From Streptomyces candidus (lineage in GTDB: Bacteria > Actinomycetota > Actinomycetes > Streptomycetales > Streptomycetaceae): a stretch of DNA of 64,000 nt. A program made the position numbers and the translations under genes. Positions within the stretch are counted from its first letter, which is position 1. The number at the start of each line of letters is the position of its first letter. Of this stretch, positions 9,178-17,877 are shown piece after piece. The stretch spans positions 1 through 64,000 of the forward strand of contig NZ_JACHEM010000012.1 in the NCBI RefSeq assembly GCF_014207445.1, written 5' to 3'. The notes below the pieces were generated by a model, which was given only the letters and a program-made list of their open reading frames with translations, was not told the origin of the DNA and did not search any database.

Positions 9178-10218
9178 CTACTTCTCCTCGCCCCGGGTGC
9201 CTTCGGCCTCACGCAGGTCGAGGCCGATGTCGAGGATCGGCGAGGAGTGGGTGAGGGCGCCCACCGCGAGGAAGTCGACGCCGGTCTCCGCGTACGCGCG
9301 TGCCGTGGCCAGGGTGAGGCGGCCGGAGGACTCCAGGACGGCGCGGCCGTCGACGAGGGCGACCGCCTCCGCGGTCTGCCCGGGGGTGAAGTTGTCCAGC
9401 AGGATCAGGTCGGCGCCCGCGTCCAGGACTTCGGTGACCTGGGCGAGGGTGTCGACCTCGACCTCGATGGGGACCTCGGGGAAGTTCTCGCGTACGAGCG
9501 TGAACGCCTGGGCCACCCCCCCGGCCGCCACCACGTGGTTGTCCTTGACCAGGGCGGCGTCGGACAGCGACATGCGGTGGTTGACGCCGCCGCCGCAGCG
9601 GACCGCGAACTTCTCCAGGGAGCGCAGACCGGGGGTGGTCTTGCGGGTGTCGCGGACCTTGGCCTTGGTGCCGTCGAGCACGTCCGCCCAGGCGCGCGTG
9701 GCGGTGGCGATGCCCGACAGGCGGCACAGCAGGTTGAGGGCGCTGCGCTCGCCGGTGAGCAGGTCGCGGGTGCGGGTGGTGACGGTGAGGAGCTTCTGGC
9801 CGGCTTCGACGCGGTCGCCGTCCTCGACGTGCCGCTCCACCTCGAACTCCTCCGTGCAGACGATCGACAGAACCGTCTCGGCGATGCGCAGACCCGCGAC
9901 GGTGCCCGCTTCGCGGGCGGTGAAGTCGCCGGTGGCCACGGCCTCCTCGGGGACCGTCGCGACGGTCGTCACGTCGACGCCGTGGGCGAGGTCCTCGGCG
10001 AGGGCGACGTTGGCGATGTCCTCGACCTCGATCGGGTCCAGGCCGCAGTCGAGGAGGAGCTGGGCGAGGTCGGGGTCCAGGCCGCAGTCGGCGAGTTCGT
10101 ACGCGTCGTCCGCCCCGCCGTCCTGGGGTTCCGTTCCGGCGGAGCAGCCGCAGGCGTCGCCGCAGCCGCCACCCGTGTCGGCCTGCGGGAGGAGCCGGGG
10201 ATTCTCGGGGGTGCTCAC
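9178..10218 (-). CDS. nadC: Nicotinate-nucleotide diphosphorylase (carboxylating)
   Basis: Quinolinate phosphoribosyltransferase: converts quinolinate and PRPP to nicotinate mononucleotide, CO2 and pyrophosphate. Encodes 346 residues. Core motifs are ALNLLCRLSGIAT, RDTRKTTPGLR, KFAVRCGGGVNHR and LKDNH-like VKDNH. The first 60 residues extend beyond a minimal NadC and contain a Cys/Gly-rich patch (GGGCGDACGC) of unknown role. The start is a GTG that overlaps the nadB stop by four bases. nadA is not in this window, so quinolinate synthase must be encoded elsewhere. Confidence 0.96.
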   Translation of the reverse strand: MSTPENPRLLPQADTGGGCGDACGCSAGTEPQDGGADDAYELADCGLDPDLAQLLLDCGLDPIEVEDIANVALAEDLAHGVDVTTVATVPEEAVATGDFTAREAGTVAGLRIAETVLSIVCTEEFEVERHVEDGDRVEAGQKLLTVTTRTRDLLTGERSALNLLCRLSGIATATRAWADVLDGTKAKVRDTRKTTPGLRSLEKFAVRCGGGVNHRMSLSDAALVKDNHVVAAGGVAQAFTLVRENFPEVPIEVEVDTLAQVTEVLDAGADLILLDNFTPGQTAEAVALVDGRAVLESSGRLTLATARAYAETGVDFLAVGALTHSSPILDIGLDLREAEGTRGEEK

Positions 10219-11957
10219 TGGTGCTGCTCCTTCGGGAGGGATGCGGGTGCTTCCGGTACGGGGGACTGCTGCTGTACGGAGGGCTGCCGTACGGGCGGGA
10301 AGGCGGCGCTGTCCGTACGGTGGACGACCGGGCGGCGGTCGGGGGTCAGCCGTACCACCAGGTGGCGCCGCCAGTCGGTGTCGTCGCGGTCCGGGCGGTC
10401 CTCGCGCCAGTGGCAGCCGCGGGTCTCCTCGCGCTCCAGGGCGGCGGCGACCAGCACGCGCGAGACGCACAGGAGGTTGGTCGTCTCCCAGGCGTCGACG
10501 CCCGGCTCGGCGGACTTGGCGCGGCCGTCCGGGTCGTGCGCCGCGTCGCGCTGCACGGCCTCCAGAGCGTCCGCGGCCGCGCTCAGGCTTGCGGCCGAGC
10601 GCAGGACGCCCGCACCCTGCGACATCGTCTGCTGGATGCCGTGCCGGGCCTCCGGGGCGATGAGCGGGAGGACGGTGGCGGGCCCGGTCGGGGTCCCCGG
10701 GGTGCGGAGGTCCGCGGCCGAGATGTCCTCGGCGATGCGCTCGGCGAAGACCAGTCCCTCCAGGAGGGAGTTGGAGGCGAGCCGGTTGGCGCCGTGGACG
10801 CCGGTGCAGGCGACCTCGCCGCACGCGTACAGGCCGGGCACCGTGGTGCGGCCGTGCAGGTCGGTGCGGACGCCGCCGGAGGCGTAATGGGCGGCCGGGG
10901 CGACCGGGACCGGCTCGGTCACCGGGTCGATGCCGTGGGCGCGGCAGGCGGCCAGGATGGTCGGGAAGCGGTTCTCCCACATCTCGCGGCCGAAGTGGCG
11001 GGCGTCGAGGTACATGTGGGCGGCGCCCTGTTCCTGCATGCGTCGCATGATCGCCTTGGCGACGATGTCGCGGGGGGCCAGTTCGGCGAGTTCGTGCTGC
11101 CCGAGCATGAAGCGCACGCCGTCGCCGTCCACCAGGTGCGCGCCCTCGCCCCGTACCGCCTCGGAGACCAGCGGCTGCTGGCCCTCGGCGCCCGCGCCCA
11201 GGAACAGCACCGTCGGGTGGAACTGTACGAATTCGAGGTCGGAGACCTCCGCCCCGGCGCGCAGTGCGAGGGCGACACCGTCGCCCGTGGAGACGGCCGG
11301 GTTGGTGGTGGCCGAGAAGACCTGGCCCATGCCGCCGGTGGCGAGGACCACGGCGGGGGCGTTGACCGCGCCGACGCCGTCGTGCTGGCCCTCTCCCATG
11401 ACGTGCAGGGTGACGCCGGCGGTGTGTCCCCGCGCGTCCTTGAGGAGGTCGAGGACCAGGGCGTTCTCGATGGTGCGGACGGCCCTGTCGCGGACCGCTT
11501 CGACCAGGGCGCGGGAGATCTCCGCGCCGGTCGCGTCGCCGCCCGCGTGCGCGATGCGGCGGCGGTGGTGGCCGCCCTCGCGGGTCAGCTCGATGACGCC
11601 GCTCTCCGGGTCGGTGTCGAAGAGCGCGCCGGTGGCGATCAGGCGCCGTACGGCGTCCGGGCCCTCGGTGACCAGAGTGCGCACCGCTTCCTCGTCGCAG
11701 AGGCCCGCGCCGGCGACGAGGGTGTCGTCGAGGTGCTGTTCGGGGGTGTCGCCCTCGCCGAGGGCGGCGGCGATGCCGCCCTGCGCCCAGCGGGTGGAGC
11801 CGTCGTCCAGCCGGGCCTTGGTGACGACGACGGTGCGCAGTCCCGCGGCGGTGCAGCGCAGGGCGGCGGTCAGACCGGCGACGCCGGAGCCGACGACCAC
11901 GACGTCGGCGTCGATCGCCCAGCCGGGGGCGGGGGCGGTGAGGCGTATGCCGGTCAC
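10215..11957 (-). CDS. nadB: L-aspartate oxidase
   Basis: FAD enzyme that oxidises L-aspartate to iminoaspartate, the substrate of NadA in NAD synthesis. Encodes 580 residues. The dinucleotide-binding motif VVGSGVAGLTAALRC lies at the N-terminus; family motifs follow, including RWAQGGIAAAL, the flavin-binding segment VLATGGMGQVF, and YACGEVACTGVHGANRLASNSLLEGLVF late in the fold. Start and stop overlap panC and nadC by 4 bp each, indicating coupled translation. Confidence 0.96.
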   Translation of the reverse strand: MTGIRLTAPAPGWAIDADVVVVGSGVAGLTAALRCTAAGLRTVVVTKARLDDGSTRWAQGGIAAALGEGDTPEQHLDDTLVAGAGLCDEEAVRTLVTEGPDAVRRLIATGALFDTDPESGVIELTREGGHHRRRIAHAGGDATGAEISRALVEAVRDRAVRTIENALVLDLLKDARGHTAGVTLHVMGEGQHDGVGAVNAPAVVLATGGMGQVFSATTNPAVSTGDGVALALRAGAEVSDLEFVQFHPTVLFLGAGAEGQQPLVSEAVRGEGAHLVDGDGVRFMLGQHELAELAPRDIVAKAIMRRMQEQGAAHMYLDARHFGREMWENRFPTILAACRAHGIDPVTEPVPVAPAAHYASGGVRTDLHGRTTVPGLYACGEVACTGVHGANRLASNSLLEGLVFAERIAEDISAADLRTPGTPTGPATVLPLIAPEARHGIQQTMSQGAGVLRSAASLSAAADALEAVQRDAAHDPDGRAKSAEPGVDAWETTNLLCVSRVLVAAALEREETRGCHWREDRPDRDDTDWRRHLVVRLTPDRRPVVHRTDSAAFPPVRQPSVQQQSPVPEAPASLPKEQHQ

Positions 11958-12985
11958 TGTGCTGCTCCTTGCGGGCGCTGCGCTTCGGCCCCGGCGGGGC
12001 CGAAGGTCAGCGGGAGGTTGTCGATCAGGCGGGTCGCGCCGACCTTCGCGGCGACGGCGAGGACCGCCTCGCCGACGTGGTCGTCGGGGACCTCGGTGAA
12101 GTCGTTCGGGTCGACCAGGGCCAGGTAGTCGAGCACGAGCGGGGGTTCCAGCTTCGCCGCCTTGGACACAACGGTGCGGGCGGCCTCCCGTACGGCGGCG
12201 GGGGCGGGCTGCACGGCGCGCTCCACGGCGTGCGCGTCGGCGGCCTCGCGCTCGGCGCCGAGGGCGGCCGGGGCGCCGCCCCGCGCGCGCGGGGGCGCGT
12301 GCTCGCCCTGGGCCTGTCCGCGCGCGTGCAGGGCCTGTTGCGCGGCGAGCCGGTCGCGGCCCGCGAACAGGGCCGCGGACAGCGCGAGGGCGGTGCGGCG
12401 CTCGGGCGCCGACAGGTAGCGGTTGCGGCTGGAGAGGGCAAGGCCGTCGTCCTCGCGGACGGTGGGGACGCCGACGATCTCGACGGGGAAGTTGAGGTCG
12501 CGGACCATGCGCCGGATCAGGGCGAGCTGCTGCGCGTCCTTCTGTCCGTAGAAGGCCAGGTCGGGGGCCGTGAGGTGGAGCAGCTTGGCGACGACGGTGA
12601 GCATGCCGTCGAAGTGGCCGGGGCGGGTGGCGCCTTCGAGCCGCTCCCCCATGGGGCCCGCCGTGAGGCGCACCTGGGGCTCGCCACCGGGGTAGACCTC
12701 GTCGGCGGCGGGGGCGAACACGGCGTCCGCGCCCGCCTCCTTCGCGATCAGCAGGTCCGCTTCGAGGGTGCGGGGGTAGCGGTCGAGGTCCTCGTTGGGG
12801 CCGAACTGGAGCGGGTTGACGAAGACGGTGGCGATCACCTGCCCCTGCGCGCCCGCACGGGCGCGTGCCGTGCGGATCAGGGTGGCGTGGCCCTCGTGCA
12901 GGGCTCCCATCGTCATGACGACGCAGCGCCTGCCGGTGCGCGGGAGGGCCGCGAGTTCGGCGGCCGTACGTACCAGGGCGGTCAT
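11954..12985 (-). CDS. panC: Pantoate--beta-alanine ligase with a C-terminal insertion
   Basis: Condenses pantoate with beta-alanine to give pantothenate. Encodes 343 residues, longer than the usual 280-300. The motifs MTMGALHEGH (about 24-33), FVNPLQFGPNEDLDRYPR, FYGQKDAQQ and SSRNRYLS are intact. Residues 217-263 form an Ala/Arg/Gly-rich insertion (HARGQAQGEHAPPRARGG ...) between the helix after SSRNRYL and the conserved LDYLALVDP strand. The start at 12985 overlaps the DUF2520 gene by four bases. Confidence 0.95.
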   Translation of the reverse strand: MTALVRTAAELAALPRTGRRCVVMTMGALHEGHATLIRTARARAGAQGQVIATVFVNPLQFGPNEDLDRYPRTLEADLLIAKEAGADAVFAPAADEVYPGGEPQVRLTAGPMGERLEGATRPGHFDGMLTVVAKLLHLTAPDLAFYGQKDAQQLALIRRMVRDLNFPVEIVGVPTVREDDGLALSSRNRYLSAPERRTALALSAALFAGRDRLAAQQALHARGQAQGEHAPPRARGGAPAALGAEREAADAHAVERAVQPAPAAVREAARTVVSKAAKLEPPLVLDYLALVDPNDFTEVPDDHVGEAVLAVAAKVGATRLIDNLPLTFGPAGAEAQRPQGAAQ

Positions 12986-14049
12986 CGCAGTTCTCCCTCG
13001 GAGAGCACGCCCAGCAGGTCTTCCGCCAGCTCGGGCTTGAGCAGGCCGTGGGCGAGGGCGCGGTCGGCGGTCGTACGGGCCATGGCGAGGTAGCCCGCGA
13101 CGGCCTGCGGGGCGTGTTGGCGCAGCTCCGTGACGTGGGCGGCGACGGTTCCGGCGTCCCCCCGGGCGACCGGCCCGGTGAGGGCGGCGTCGCCGGAGCG
13201 CAGGGCGTTGTCGAGGGCGGCTCCCAGGAGGGGGCCGAGCATCCGGTCGGGAGCCTCGACGCCCGCCGTGCGGAGCAGCTCCATGGCCTGGGCGACCAGC
13301 GTGACCAGGTGGTTGGCGCCGAGGGCGAGGGCCGCGTGGTAGAGCGGGCGGGCCGCTTCGTCGATCCACTCGGGTTCGCCGCCCATTTCGATGACCAGGG
13401 CCTGGGCGGCGAGCCGCAGCTCCTCGGGGGCGGTGATCCCGAAGGAGCAGCCGGCGAGCCGCTGGACGTCCACGGAGGTGCCGGTGAAGGTCATCACGGG
13501 GTGCAGGGCCAGCGGGAGCGCTCCGGCGCGCAGGGCCGGGGCGAGGACGTCCGTCCCGTACCGCCCGGAGGTGTGCACGACGAGCTGACCGGGACGGATC
13601 GCGCCGGTCTCCGCGAGACCCTCGACGAGCCCGGGAAGGGCGTCGTCCGGGACGGTGAGCAGGACGAGCTCCGCACGGGCCAGCACCTCGGCGGGCGCGA
13701 CCAGCGGAACGCCGGGGAGCAGCTCGGCGGCGCGGCGCACGGAGGCGTCGGAGACACCGGACGCGGCGACCGGACGGTGCCCCGCCCGGCGCAGCGCGGC
13801 CGCCAGTGCGACACCGACCCGGCCGGCCCCGACGACGCCCACGGTCAGGCGGGCGGGACGGTCCGAGGGGTCGGGAACACCCTCGGAGCGGTACGCGGAC
13901 GGGGGCTCGGGACGGCTCCCGGGGCCGCCGTCCGAGGGAGCTTCGGGGCGGAGCCCGGGGCTGTGGGCCGAGGGCGGCTCGGGACTGCGGGCCGAGCTGG
14001 GCCCGGGGCGGTCTGCCGAGGGGGGCTCGGGGTGGGGCGATGCGTTCAC
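12982..14049 (-). CDS. Rossmann-like/DUF2520 protein, putative alternative ketopantoate reductase
   Basis: Encodes 355 residues. After about 65 residues comes a nucleotide-binding motif (VGVVGAGRVGVALAAALRRAG), then a DUF2520 domain with HPVMTFTG and the helical C-terminal half (ALALGANHLVTLVAQAMELL). The layout resembles 6-phosphogluconate/ketopantoate reductases, and the gene heads the panC operon, so a role in pantoate supply is plausible but not shown. The first 60 residues are a low-complexity repeat of PEPPSA-type units. The real start may lie nearer the Rossmann motif; an alternative GTG start is possible. Confidence 0.85.
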   Translation of the reverse strand: MNASPHPEPPSADRPGPSSARSPEPPSAHSPGLRPEAPSDGGPGSRPEPPSAYRSEGVPDPSDRPARLTVGVVGAGRVGVALAAALRRAGHRPVAASGVSDASVRRAAELLPGVPLVAPAEVLARAELVLLTVPDDALPGLVEGLAETGAIRPGQLVVHTSGRYGTDVLAPALRAGALPLALHPVMTFTGTSVDVQRLAGCSFGITAPEELRLAAQALVIEMGGEPEWIDEAARPLYHAALALGANHLVTLVAQAMELLRTAGVEAPDRMLGPLLGAALDNALRSGDAALTGPVARGDAGTVAAHVTELRQHAPQAVAGYLAMARTTADRALAHGLLKPELAEDLLGVLSEGELR

Positions 14050-14275
14050 GCGGAAACGGCCTTCCGTTCCAGTCCGCAGGGGGTACCGGACGACTGCTCG
14101 TCATGCTACGCCAGGGTTTCGGGGGCTTCCCGGGGTGCGCGGCGGGGCGGGCCGACGGTCCTCGGGCCGTCTCCCACGGCCGCCTGTCCACAGGGCCGGC
14201 TGTCACGGGCCGGCTGTCCACAGGCTGTGGGGAACCGCGGCGACGCGACCCGTTTCCGTACGCGATCATCGGCGG

Positions 14276-15496
14276 ATGACCGACGACAGCAGCAGGGCCG
14301 CCCGGAGCCAGGACGCACTGGCCGAGGACGCACCGGGCACGGACGGACCCGACGTGGACGGGCTCGGTGAGGACGGGATCCGGCGGATGCGGGTCGCCTG
14401 GCGCGGGGCGACGCGAGTGCTGTCGCGCACCTCCGCCGAACGCCGGATCGGCGTCCGGCTGGCCGACCTCGCCGCGCACGCGGGCGGCGTGTACGACCTG
14501 GACGAGAGCGTCGACATGTACGGCGACGGCGTCGTCACGGAGCTGGAACGGCGCACCGCCCGCCTGCTGGGCATGGAGGACGCGGCCTTCTTCCCCACCG
14601 GCACCATGGCGCAGCAGGTCGCCCTGCGCTGCTGGGCGGGACGGACCGGCAACAGCACCGTCGCCCTGCACCCCCGCTCGCACGCCGAGCTGCACGAGCG
14701 CGACGCCCTCCACGAGGTGAGCGGGCTGCGCACGGTGCACCCGACGACCGGGCCCCGGCTGCCGACCGCCGACGAGGTGAGCCGCCTGGGCGAGCCCTTC
14801 GGCACGCTGATGCTCGAACTGCCGCTGCGGGAGGCGGGATTCGTACTGCCGTCCTGGGAGGAGCTGACGGAGGTGGTGGAGGCCGCCCGGGAACGGGATG
14901 CCGTCGTCCACTTCGACGGGGCGCGGCTGTGGGAGTGCGCCCCGCACTTCGGGCGTCCGCTGGAGGAGATCGCGGCGCTCGCCGACAGCGTCTACGTGTC
15001 GTACTACAAATCGCTCGACGGCATCTCCGGCGCGGCCCTCGCGGGACCGCGGACGCTGGTCGACGAGGCGAGGGCCTGGCGGCACCGCTACGGGGGCGAT
15101 GTCTTCCACCAGTTCCCGGCGGCGCTGAGCGCACTGCTCGGCATGGAGCGGGAACTGCCCCGGCTGCCACAGTGCGTGGCACACGCGAAGGTGGTCGCGC
15201 AGGCGCTCGGGGAGGGTTTCCGCGCGGCGCGGACGCCATGGTCCCGGGTGCATCCGGAGGTCCCGCACACCCACCAGTTCCGGGTGTGGCTGCCGTACGC
15301 CGCCGAGGTGCTGACGGAGGCGGCGGTACGGCAGGCCGAGGAGACGGGCGTGGCCCTGTTCCATCGGTGGTTTCCGTGCCCCGAGGGGCCGCCGGGGATC
15401 GCGTTCTGCGAGGTGACGGTGGCGTCGCAGGGGCTGGAGTGGACGGCGGAGGACGTGGTGGCGGCGGTGGCCGGGTTCATCGGCCGGATCGCCTAG
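14276..15496 (+). CDS. Threonine aldolase / beta-eliminating lyase family protein
   Basis: PLP-dependent fold-type I enzyme of 406 residues. The PLP-binding lysine is K245 in SYYKSLDGISGA. Other family features are FFPTGTMAQQVAL, the Asp-containing strand VVHFDGARLWE that contacts the pyridine nitrogen, and HQFRVW near the C-terminus. The substrate is probably a beta-hydroxy amino acid such as L-threonine; the exact specificity cannot be told. It is divergent from the pantothenate/NAD operon, and its end overlaps the small minus-strand gene by four bases. Confidence 0.88.
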   Translation: MTDDSSRAARSQDALAEDAPGTDGPDVDGLGEDGIRRMRVAWRGATRVLSRTSAERRIGVRLADLAAHAGGVYDLDESVDMYGDGVVTELERRTARLLGMEDAAFFPTGTMAQQVALRCWAGRTGNSTVALHPRSHAELHERDALHEVSGLRTVHPTTGPRLPTADEVSRLGEPFGTLMLELPLREAGFVLPSWEELTEVVEAARERDAVVHFDGARLWECAPHFGRPLEEIAALADSVYVSYYKSLDGISGAALAGPRTLVDEARAWRHRYGGDVFHQFPAALSALLGMERELPRLPQCVAHAKVVAQALGEGFRAARTPWSRVHPEVPHTHQFRVWLPYAAEVLTEAAVRQAEETGVALFHRWFPCPEGPPGIAFCEVTVASQGLEWTAEDVVAAVAGFIGRIA

Positions 15497-15783
15497 CTCC
15501 GGTCCGCGGTACGGGCGCGGGGCGTCCTGCCGGTACGGGTCGGCCGGGCGGTACCCGTCGGCCGGGCGGCGCGCAGCCGGTCCGCGAGGCGTGCGCACGC
15601 GGCCCTGAGGAACGACCGGCCGGGCTGCCCGGCGGCCACCGAGCGGAAGCGGAGGCCGTCGCGGGCGGCGTCGCCGAGTTCGCGGAGGGTCTGCCGGTCG
15701 TGCCGGCCGGGGGCGGGCGGGGTGCGGCTGCCGTGCCGGGCGGCGCGGTGGGCGTCGAGGAGGTGCTGCTGCGATGCGGTCAT
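15493..15783 (-). CDS. Small hypothetical Arg-rich protein
   Basis: Encodes 96 residues, very rich in Arg, Ala and Thr (RLRAARPTGTARPTRTGRTPR at the end), with a predicted helix around LRELGDAARDGLRFRSVA. It lies back to back with the DUF5937 regulator across a region holding a clear palindrome, so it may be controlled by that regulator. No family is recognised. The composition makes it less certain than its neighbours, but base bias and context favour a gene. Confidence 0.5.
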   Translation of the reverse strand: MTASQQHLLDAHRAARHGSRTPPAPGRHDRQTLRELGDAARDGLRFRSVAAGQPGRSFLRAACARLADRLRAARPTGTARPTRTGRTPRARTADRS

Positions 15784-15835
15784 GGCCTCACGCTGCGCCG
15801 GCCCGGCCCCGCGGGCCGAGCGGATTGGCCGAAGC

Positions 15836-15874
15836 CGTCAATCGGGGCCCTCCTGATTGACGGGCGGCGTCAAT
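15836..15874. promoter_or_regulatory. Candidate operator of the ArsR/DUF5937 regulator
   Basis: A perfect inverted repeat ATTGACG-N5-CGTCAAT lies at 15856-15874, and a third half site CGTCAAT starts at 15836. It sits 41 bases before the regulator start and between two divergent genes, the usual place for an autoregulatory ArsR-type site. The palindrome is directly visible; the assignment to this regulator is inference. Confidence 0.6.
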
Positions 15875-15914
15875 CGGCGGCCCGGGTGTCAGTGGTGGCG
15901 TGCACCATGAGGGC

Positions 15915-17033
15915 ATGAGCGTGACCATCGACATCACCGGACTCCCGCCCGAGCGGATCGACTTCGCGATCTCGCCCCTGGCGGAGCTGGGCATGGCCCT
16001 GCACACCCTGTCGGAGCCGGGACACCATCCGGCGCAGCACGGCTGGGCGACGGCGACCGCCGCCTCGCTGAAGCCGGACCTCGCGGACCGGCTGACCGAG
16101 GCCGACTTCCTGTGGCGGACGACGTTCTCGGACGTGTTCATGCCGTTCGCCGGGGTCAAGGGCCACGCACGCGTGCCGGGGACGTCGCTCGCGGAGGACC
16201 TGGACCGGCTGGACCGGCTGGATGACGAGACGTTCGTGTCGGCGGCACTTGAGTTCACCTGCTCCAGTACGTACTCGGCGGGCGGGCCCTCGCCGCTGGT
16301 GAACGCCGAACTCCGGTCGCGGGCCCGGGACATGGCGGCGGCGCGCGGGCCCAAACCGCTGGAGTTCACCGACCGGCTGCTGGCGGACCCCGGGTCCGTG
16401 CGGGTGTGGCTGCGGCGACTCTTCGAGGACTGCGACGACGCCTTCTTCCGGGACACCTGGCAGCGGGTCCGTATGCAACTCGCCGCCGAGGCACGGCAGA
16501 AGACCGACCTCCTGCACCGCCGCGGTCCGGCCGCCGCTCTGGGGGCGGTGTCCTCCGCCGTCACCCTGGACGAGGAGGCGCGCCGCATCGAGGTCGACAA
16601 GCTCTCGGTGGGCCACACCAGCGCGGTGGGCACGGAGGCGGGGGCGGGCCTGACGCTGATCCCGTCCGCGTTCGGCTGGCCGCACCTGTGGGTGCTGTAC
16701 GCCCGGAACTGGCGGCCGGTGATCCATTACCCGGTGGGCTCCCCCGAGCTGGCCTCACCGGCGTCGCTGGAGGTGCTGCAACGGCGGATGGACGCCCTCT
16801 CGCATCCGCTGCGCATGCAGCTGTGCCGTTTCCTCGGACGCACCCCGTACACGACGGTCGAACTGACGGACGCGCTGAACATCACCGCTCCCGAGGTGTC
16901 CCGGCACCTGACCGTCCTGAAGAAGGCCGGGCTGATCACCACCCGGCGGCGCGGCCGGTACGTACTGCACCAGCTGGACATGACCGTGGTGGCGCGGCTG
17001 GGCAGCGACTTCCTGGAGGGGGTGCTGCGGTAG
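15915..17033 (+). CDS. DUF5937 family ArsR-type transcriptional regulator
   Basis: Encodes 372 residues. The first 270 residues form the DUF5937 domain (DFAISPLAELGMALHTLSEPGHH is its typical opening, given here only in part). The last 80 residues are an ArsR winged helix (MDALSHPLRMQLCRFLGRT, TTVELTDALNI, EVSRHLTVLKKAGLI). The start at 15915 gives the MSVTIDITGL beginning; an ATG five codons earlier is also open. The ligand of this large sensor domain is unknown. A palindromic site precedes the gene. Confidence 0.88.
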   Translation: MSVTIDITGLPPERIDFAISPLAELGMALHTLSEPGHHPAQHGWATATAASLKPDLADRLTEADFLWRTTFSDVFMPFAGVKGHARVPGTSLAEDLDRLDRLDDETFVSAALEFTCSSTYSAGGPSPLVNAELRSRARDMAAARGPKPLEFTDRLLADPGSVRVWLRRLFEDCDDAFFRDTWQRVRMQLAAEARQKTDLLHRRGPAAALGAVSSAVTLDEEARRIEVDKLSVGHTSAVGTEAGAGLTLIPSAFGWPHLWVLYARNWRPVIHYPVGSPELASPASLEVLQRRMDALSHPLRMQLCRFLGRTPYTTVELTDALNITAPEVSRHLTVLKKAGLITTRRRGRYVLHQLDMTVVARLGSDFLEGVLR

Positions 17034-17077
17034 GCGACCTCGTTCGACGTCCGGAGCCCTCCTGCGACGCCCGGCGC

Positions 17078-17764
17078 TCAGCGTGCTCCGGGCGAGCCCC
17101 CGGCGCGTACCAGGCCGGCCTCGTACGCGAGCACGACCACCTGTACGCGGTCGCGCAGGCCGAGCTTGGTCAGGATGCGGCCCACGTGCGTCTTGACCGT
17201 GGCCTCCGACAGGACCAAGCGGGCGGCGATCTCCCCGTTCGACAGGCCCTGGGCGACCAGCAGCATCACCTCGCGCTCGCGCTCGGTGAGCTTCTCGACC
17301 TCCTTGTGCCGCGGCTCCTTGCCGGTGCTCGGCAGCATCGAGGAGAAGCGGTCGAGCAGACGGCGGGTGGTGGACGGGGCGACCACCGCGTCCCCGCTGT
17401 GCACGGAACGGATCGCCGCCAGCAGTTCCGCCGGCGGCACGTCCTTCAGCATGAAGCCGGAGGCTCCCGCCTGGAGGCCGGAGAAGGCGTACTCGTCGAG
17501 ATCGAAGGTGGTCAGGATCAGCACCTTCGGCGGGTTCTCCGCCGCGCAGATCTTCCGGGTCGCCTCCACCCCGTCCAGCCTCGGCATGCGGACGTCCATC
17601 AGCACGACGTCGACGGCGGTGCCGCGCAGCAGGTCGATGGCCTCCTGCCCGTCGCCCGCCTCCGCGACGACCTCCATGTCGGGCTGCGCGGCCAGCACCA
17701 TCCGGAATCCGGTGCGCAGCAGCATCTGGTCGTCGACGAGCATGACGCGGATCGAATTCGGCAT
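17078..17764 (-). CDS. NarL/FixJ-type response regulator
   Basis: Encodes 228 residues. The receiver domain has the acidic pair DD (11-12), the phosphoacceptor D57 in VVLMDVRMP and a conserved Lys in GFMLKD. The C-terminal LuxR helix-turn-helix reads LTEREREVMLLVAQGLSNGEIAARLV. It is encoded 113 bases downstream of its cognate kinase on the same strand. Target genes cannot be told from the sequence. Confidence 0.95.
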   Translation of the reverse strand: MPNSIRVMLVDDQMLLRTGFRMVLAAQPDMEVVAEAGDGQEAIDLLRGTAVDVVLMDVRMPRLDGVEATRKICAAENPPKVLILTTFDLDEYAFSGLQAGASGFMLKDVPPAELLAAIRSVHSGDAVVAPSTTRRLLDRFSSMLPSTGKEPRHKEVEKLTEREREVMLLVAQGLSNGEIAARLVLSEATVKTHVGRILTKLGLRDRVQVVVLAYEAGLVRAGGSPGAR

Positions 17765-17877
17765 GGAGGGGGACCTTCCGGGGAGCGGGCGGGGCGGGTT
17801 CGGGGATGCGGGCCGGGTGGAGCGGGGCGCGCAACAGGCGTGGGGCGGTTTCGCGTGCGGGCGGGGCGGGCCGGCTG

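Noticed and set aside
8198..10663. Very long open frame on the plus strand opposite coaX and nadC
   Set aside because: It is the antisense shadow of well-supported genes; long non-coding open frames are common at this GC content and its product is low-complexity Gly/Arg/Val sequence.
11954..15598. One 1214-codon open frame including panC
   Set aside because: Only the last 343 codons match PanC; the rest runs antisense through DUF2520 and the aldolase gene and has no known domain.
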